Shown in pieces: positions 61,939-64,000 of a stretch of DNA of 64,000 nt. A program made the translations under genes and the position numbers. Under the pieces are notes generated by a model. The model worked only from the letters and a program-made list of their open reading frames with translations. It searched no databases and was not told where the DNA came from. Numbering within the stretch: the stretch's first letter is position 1; each line of letters begins with the position of its first letter. Source of the stretch: Paraburkholderia phenoliruptrix (GTDB lineage: Bacteria > Pseudomonadota > Gammaproteobacteria > Burkholderiales > Burkholderiaceae); the NCBI RefSeq assembly GCF_019511605.1, contig NZ_JAEUAV010000001.1:310001-374000 (forward strand), read 5' to 3'.

Positions 61939-62736
61939 ATGGCGCATACACTTTCCGCTACTGGCTCGTCTGCATCATCCTCATCAACTGCGGCGTTGCA
62001 ACTCGACTCCGACGCCGTCAACGAGGCACGCATACAACTCGCAGCGTGCTTTCAACTGGCGGCGCAATATGGTCTGGAAGAAGGGATCTGCAATCATTTT
62101 TCAGCCATGGTGCCGGGACACGACAACCTGTTTTTCGTCAATCCATATGGCTATGCGTTCTCTGAAATCACCGCATCGCGACTGCTGATTTGCGATTTCG
62201 ACGGACAGGTTCTCGCGGGCGAAGGCAAGCCCGAAGCAACGGCGTTCTTTATCCACGCGCGCTTGCATCGGCTAAAGCCGCGCGTAAAAGCAGCTTTTCA
62301 TACGCACATGCCGAACGCAACTGCGTTATGCCTGCTCGAAGGCCCACCGTTGTTGTGGCTGGGGCAAACCGCACTGAAGTTCTACGGCCGCACTGCTGTC
62401 GACGAGCATTACAACGGCCTCGCGCTGGACGATTCAGAAGGTGATCGCATTGCCGCCGCGGCCGGCGACGCAGACGTCGTGTTCCTCAAGAATCACGGCG
62501 TAATGGTCATGGGCGAAAGCATTGCAGAAGCATGGGACGATCTGTATTACCTCGAGCGCGCCGCGCAGGTGCAACTCAAGGCAATGAGCAGCAATCACGC
62601 CTTGAAGGCCGTACCGCATGAAATAGCGCAGCGCACGTATGAACAGATGCGTGCCGCCGACAAGGAAAGCGCACAGGCTCATCTGGAAAGCGGCATGCGC
62701 GAGTTGCACAGGCGCGGAATTGGTTTCGATCAATAG
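61939..62736 (+). CDS. Class II aldolase/adducin family protein
   Basis: A 265-residue protein of the FucA/AraD type. The zinc-binding His residues are in 'AAFHTHMPNATALC' and 'FLKNHGVMVMGESIAEAWDDLYYLE', and the Ser/Gly phosphate-site region 'CNHFSAMV' is present. The family cleaves or epimerises sugar phosphates or hydroxy acids, or acts as a decarboxylase. The ATG at 61939 follows CAGGA, 17 bases after the HAD gene, so they form an operon. The substrate is unknown. Confidence 0.9.
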   Translation: MAHTLSATGSSASSSSTAALQLDSDAVNEARIQLAACFQLAAQYGLEEGICNHFSAMVPGHDNLFFVNPYGYAFSEITASRLLICDFDGQVLAGEGKPEATAFFIHARLHRLKPRVKAAFHTHMPNATALCLLEGPPLLWLGQTALKFYGRTAVDEHYNGLALDDSEGDRIAAAAGDADVVFLKNHGVMVMGESIAEAWDDLYYLERAAQVQLKAMSSNHALKAVPHEIAQRTYEQMRAADKESAQAHLESGMRELHRRGIGFDQ

Positions 62737-62738
62737 CA

Positions 62739-63560
62739 CTATTTGCGCACTTTATGCGCGGCGGCGACTGCATCGAGTCCCGCCATCACGAAGCGGGTGA
62801 AGTCCTCCACGAGCGCCGCCCGGTCTTTTGCAACAGCGGGCAGCAAAGTTGCCTGCACCTGGCGCGGCGCGATCATCAGTGCGATGCAAGGCAGCACGCT
62901 AAACATCAACGCTCTCTGCACCGCCGGCTCGTGCGGATTCAACTGCAACACTTCTCCAATCAGTCGGAGCAATACGGCGGCCTTGGGACGCACCGCCTTT
63001 TCTATGAGCGCGGGCATGGCCGGTGAGGGCGACAACACCTCCCGCAGCATCAACATGAATCCCCACGGCGCGCTCGTACTGGTGGAAAGACCGACGAATC
63101 GCGAGATGACCGCGCGCAGCTTGTCCCGCGCATCGCCGGGCGCCTCCGTCAGCGCAGACAATTCGTCGAGGCTCACCACCTGACGGTGCGCCTCGACGAG
63201 CGCCGCCTCGTAAAGCGCCTCCCGACTGCCGAAGTGATAGTTCACCGACGCCATGGGCGTGCCCGCACGCTCGCATATTTCCTTGCTGGTGGCATCGGCG
63301 AAACCGCGCGCGGCGAATACCTGCCCCGCAGTGTCCAGTAGATGCTGGCGCGTCGCCGCACCATCGGGCCGGCTCGCGCGCTTCACACGCACTGACTCCT
63401 CGGCTCGTGCGCGCGGTTTCGGCTCTTTCGCCTCTTTCGCGTGTTTGGCATGTTCCGTACGGGCCGCGCGTACCGAGGCCGCCGTGGGCTTTCTGGCAGT
63501 TTTTGCTTCCGCGCTCCTGTCCGTTATTTTCGCAGCGATGGTCGCTCGTTTGGTCGGCAT
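62739..63560 (-). CDS. TetR family regulator (CecR/CerR-like) with basic N-terminal extension
   Basis: A 273-residue regulator. The TetR helix-turn-helix is at about 65-115 ('ATRQHLLDTAGQVFAARGFADATSKEICERAGTPMASVNYHFGSREALYEAAL'). The C-terminal domain resembles the CerR/DUF1956 type found in CecR (YbiH). The first 60 residues are a Lys/Arg/Ala-rich extension that most TetR proteins lack. ATG 63560 is the first ATG; the frame continues to a TTG without support. It is divergent from an HlyD lipoprotein gene across 91 bases, which suggests control of that exporter. Confidence 0.88.
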   Translation of the reverse strand: MPTKRATIAAKITDRSAEAKTARKPTAASVRAARTEHAKHAKEAKEPKPRARAEESVRVKRASRPDGAATRQHLLDTAGQVFAARGFADATSKEICERAGTPMASVNYHFGSREALYEAALVEAHRQVVSLDELSALTEAPGDARDKLRAVISRFVGLSTSTSAPWGFMLMLREVLSPSPAMPALIEKAVRPKAAVLLRLIGEVLQLNPHEPAVQRALMFSVLPCIALMIAPRQVQATLLPAVAKDRAALVEDFTRFVMAGLDAVAAAHKVRK

Positions 63561-63590
63561 GGCAAGGGCAAGGGCAAGCCCGAAAAATAG

Positions 63591-63612
63591 TTTGAATTCA
63601 AATTTCAATTCA
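63591..63612. promoter_or_regulatory. Candidate TetR operator (TTTGAATTCAAA palindrome and repeat)
   Basis: A perfect 12-bp palindrome, TTTGAATTCAAA (63591-63602), is followed at once by TTTCAATTCA, a near copy of its first ten bases. It lies 31 bases before the TetR start and 40-50 bases before the HlyD start. A TetR dimer pair could bind here. This is inference from position and symmetry. Confidence 0.45.
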
Positions 63613-63651
63613 CCTATATTTCATTGTACTTCATTTGCGCGGGCATTACCC

Positions 63652-64000
63652 ATGAAGCACCTTGTCACCTGGATCAGACGGCCGACCTGCGCCCTGCTTG
63701 CCGGTGCGTTGCTCACAGCATGCTCGCATCGCGAAGAGACCACATACCAAGGTTATGTGGAAGGCGAATTTGTCTATCTGGGGTCGTCGCAAGCGGGCAA
63801 GCTCGTGCAGTTGCAGGTCGCACGCGGACAAACCATCAAGGCAGACGCGCCGCTCTTCGCGCTGGAATCTGTCGACGAAACCGCTGCATTGCAACAGGCA
63901 CAACAACAGCTTGCGGCGGCCCGCTCACAACTTGCGGACATTCAGACCGGCAAGCGCGCGCCCGAAGTCAACGTGAACCGCGCGCAGCTTGCACAGGCTG
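63652..64000 (+). CDS. HlyD-family lipoprotein, membrane fusion protein (partial, YbhG-like)
   Basis: The first 116 codons of a gene cut by the window end. The N terminus has a basic start, a hydrophobic segment and a lipobox ('GALLTACSH'). The HlyD half-motif 'YQGYVEGEFVYLGSSQAGKLVQLQVARGQTIKADAPLFAL' is next, then the start of a coiled coil ('LQQAQQQLAAARSQLADI'). The pattern matches YbhG/YhiI-type adaptors of ABC exporters. In E. coli, ybhG lies beside the TetR gene cecR, as here. ABC transporter genes would be expected downstream, outside the window. Confidence 0.85.
   Translation, partial: MKHLVTWIRRPTCALLAGALLTACSHREETTYQGYVEGEFVYLGSSQAGKLVQLQVARGQTIKADAPLFALESVDETAALQQAQQQLAAARSQLADIQTGKRAPEVNVNRAQLAQA

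Overview
The window looks like chromosomal DNA of a high-GC beta-proteobacterium, most likely Burkholderia, Paraburkholderia or Caballeronia. The gene families fit that group: many LysR and AraC regulators, a FUSC/NodT/DUF1656/HlyD efflux operon, a DUF3300-DUF2950 pair, a split pqiA operon, and a methyl-accepting protein ending in a WETF tail. I see no rRNA, tRNA, integrase, transposase or CRISPR array. The genus is inferred from gene content only.

Layout. 1-4.0 kb holds an AraC regulator and a two-component pair (PAS histidine kinase and FixJ-type regulator). 4.4-10.1 kb holds an exported PRC-barrel protein and a four-gene efflux operon of the p-hydroxybenzoate (Aae) type. 10.3-15.8 kb holds poxB, two LysR regulators and an MFS exporter. 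16.0-21.4 kb is a redox operon: ene-reductase, tri-haem cytochrome c, 2Fe-2S subunit and molybdopterin subunit, the last three with ATGA overlaps. 21.5-25.6 kb holds a UbiB-like protein with degenerate kinase motifs, an L,D-transpeptidase and nadE. 25.8-28.0 kb holds small genes: an RRM protein with a 48-residue membrane protein, and two exported proteins, one a possible degenerate HNH-like protein. 28.3-31.6 kb holds two peptidases of acid-active families (S10 and S53). 31.9-40.7 kb is mixed housekeeping: DUF1993, YnfA, DUF1289, LysE with a divergent Lrp regulator, OsmC, glycine-zipper proteins, a DedA-PAP2-LssY fusion and an outer-membrane transporter. 41.3-49.2 kb is a co-directional envelope block (DUF3300, DUF2950, PqiA-PqiA-PqiB-PqiC, chemoreceptor) closed by a strong terminator.

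49.3-59.9 kb is visibly less GC-rich than its surroundings. It carries an AraC regulator, an SDR dehydrogenase, an APC permease, two MFS importers, an RraA-type aldolase, a DUF1932 dehydrogenase, a GntR regulator and a LigI-type amidohydrolase. It reads as a self-contained, possibly acquired catabolic locus for an unidentified organic acid. 60.2-62.7 kb holds a LysR regulator divergent from a HAD hydrolase and a class II aldolase. The window ends in a TetR (CecR-like) regulator divergent from a truncated HlyD lipoprotein.

Two themes cut across the window. First, many intergenic gaps hold a short tandem repeat, each with a different unit (8, 9, 11, 12, 13, 18 or 22 bp). Second, several multi-domain proteins keep their fold but have lost catalytic signature residues (UbiB-like, PAP2 domain, HNH-like). 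Start sites were chosen from Shine-Dalgarno spacing and overlaps read directly from the sequence. Family names come from recognising motifs; no database search was run.
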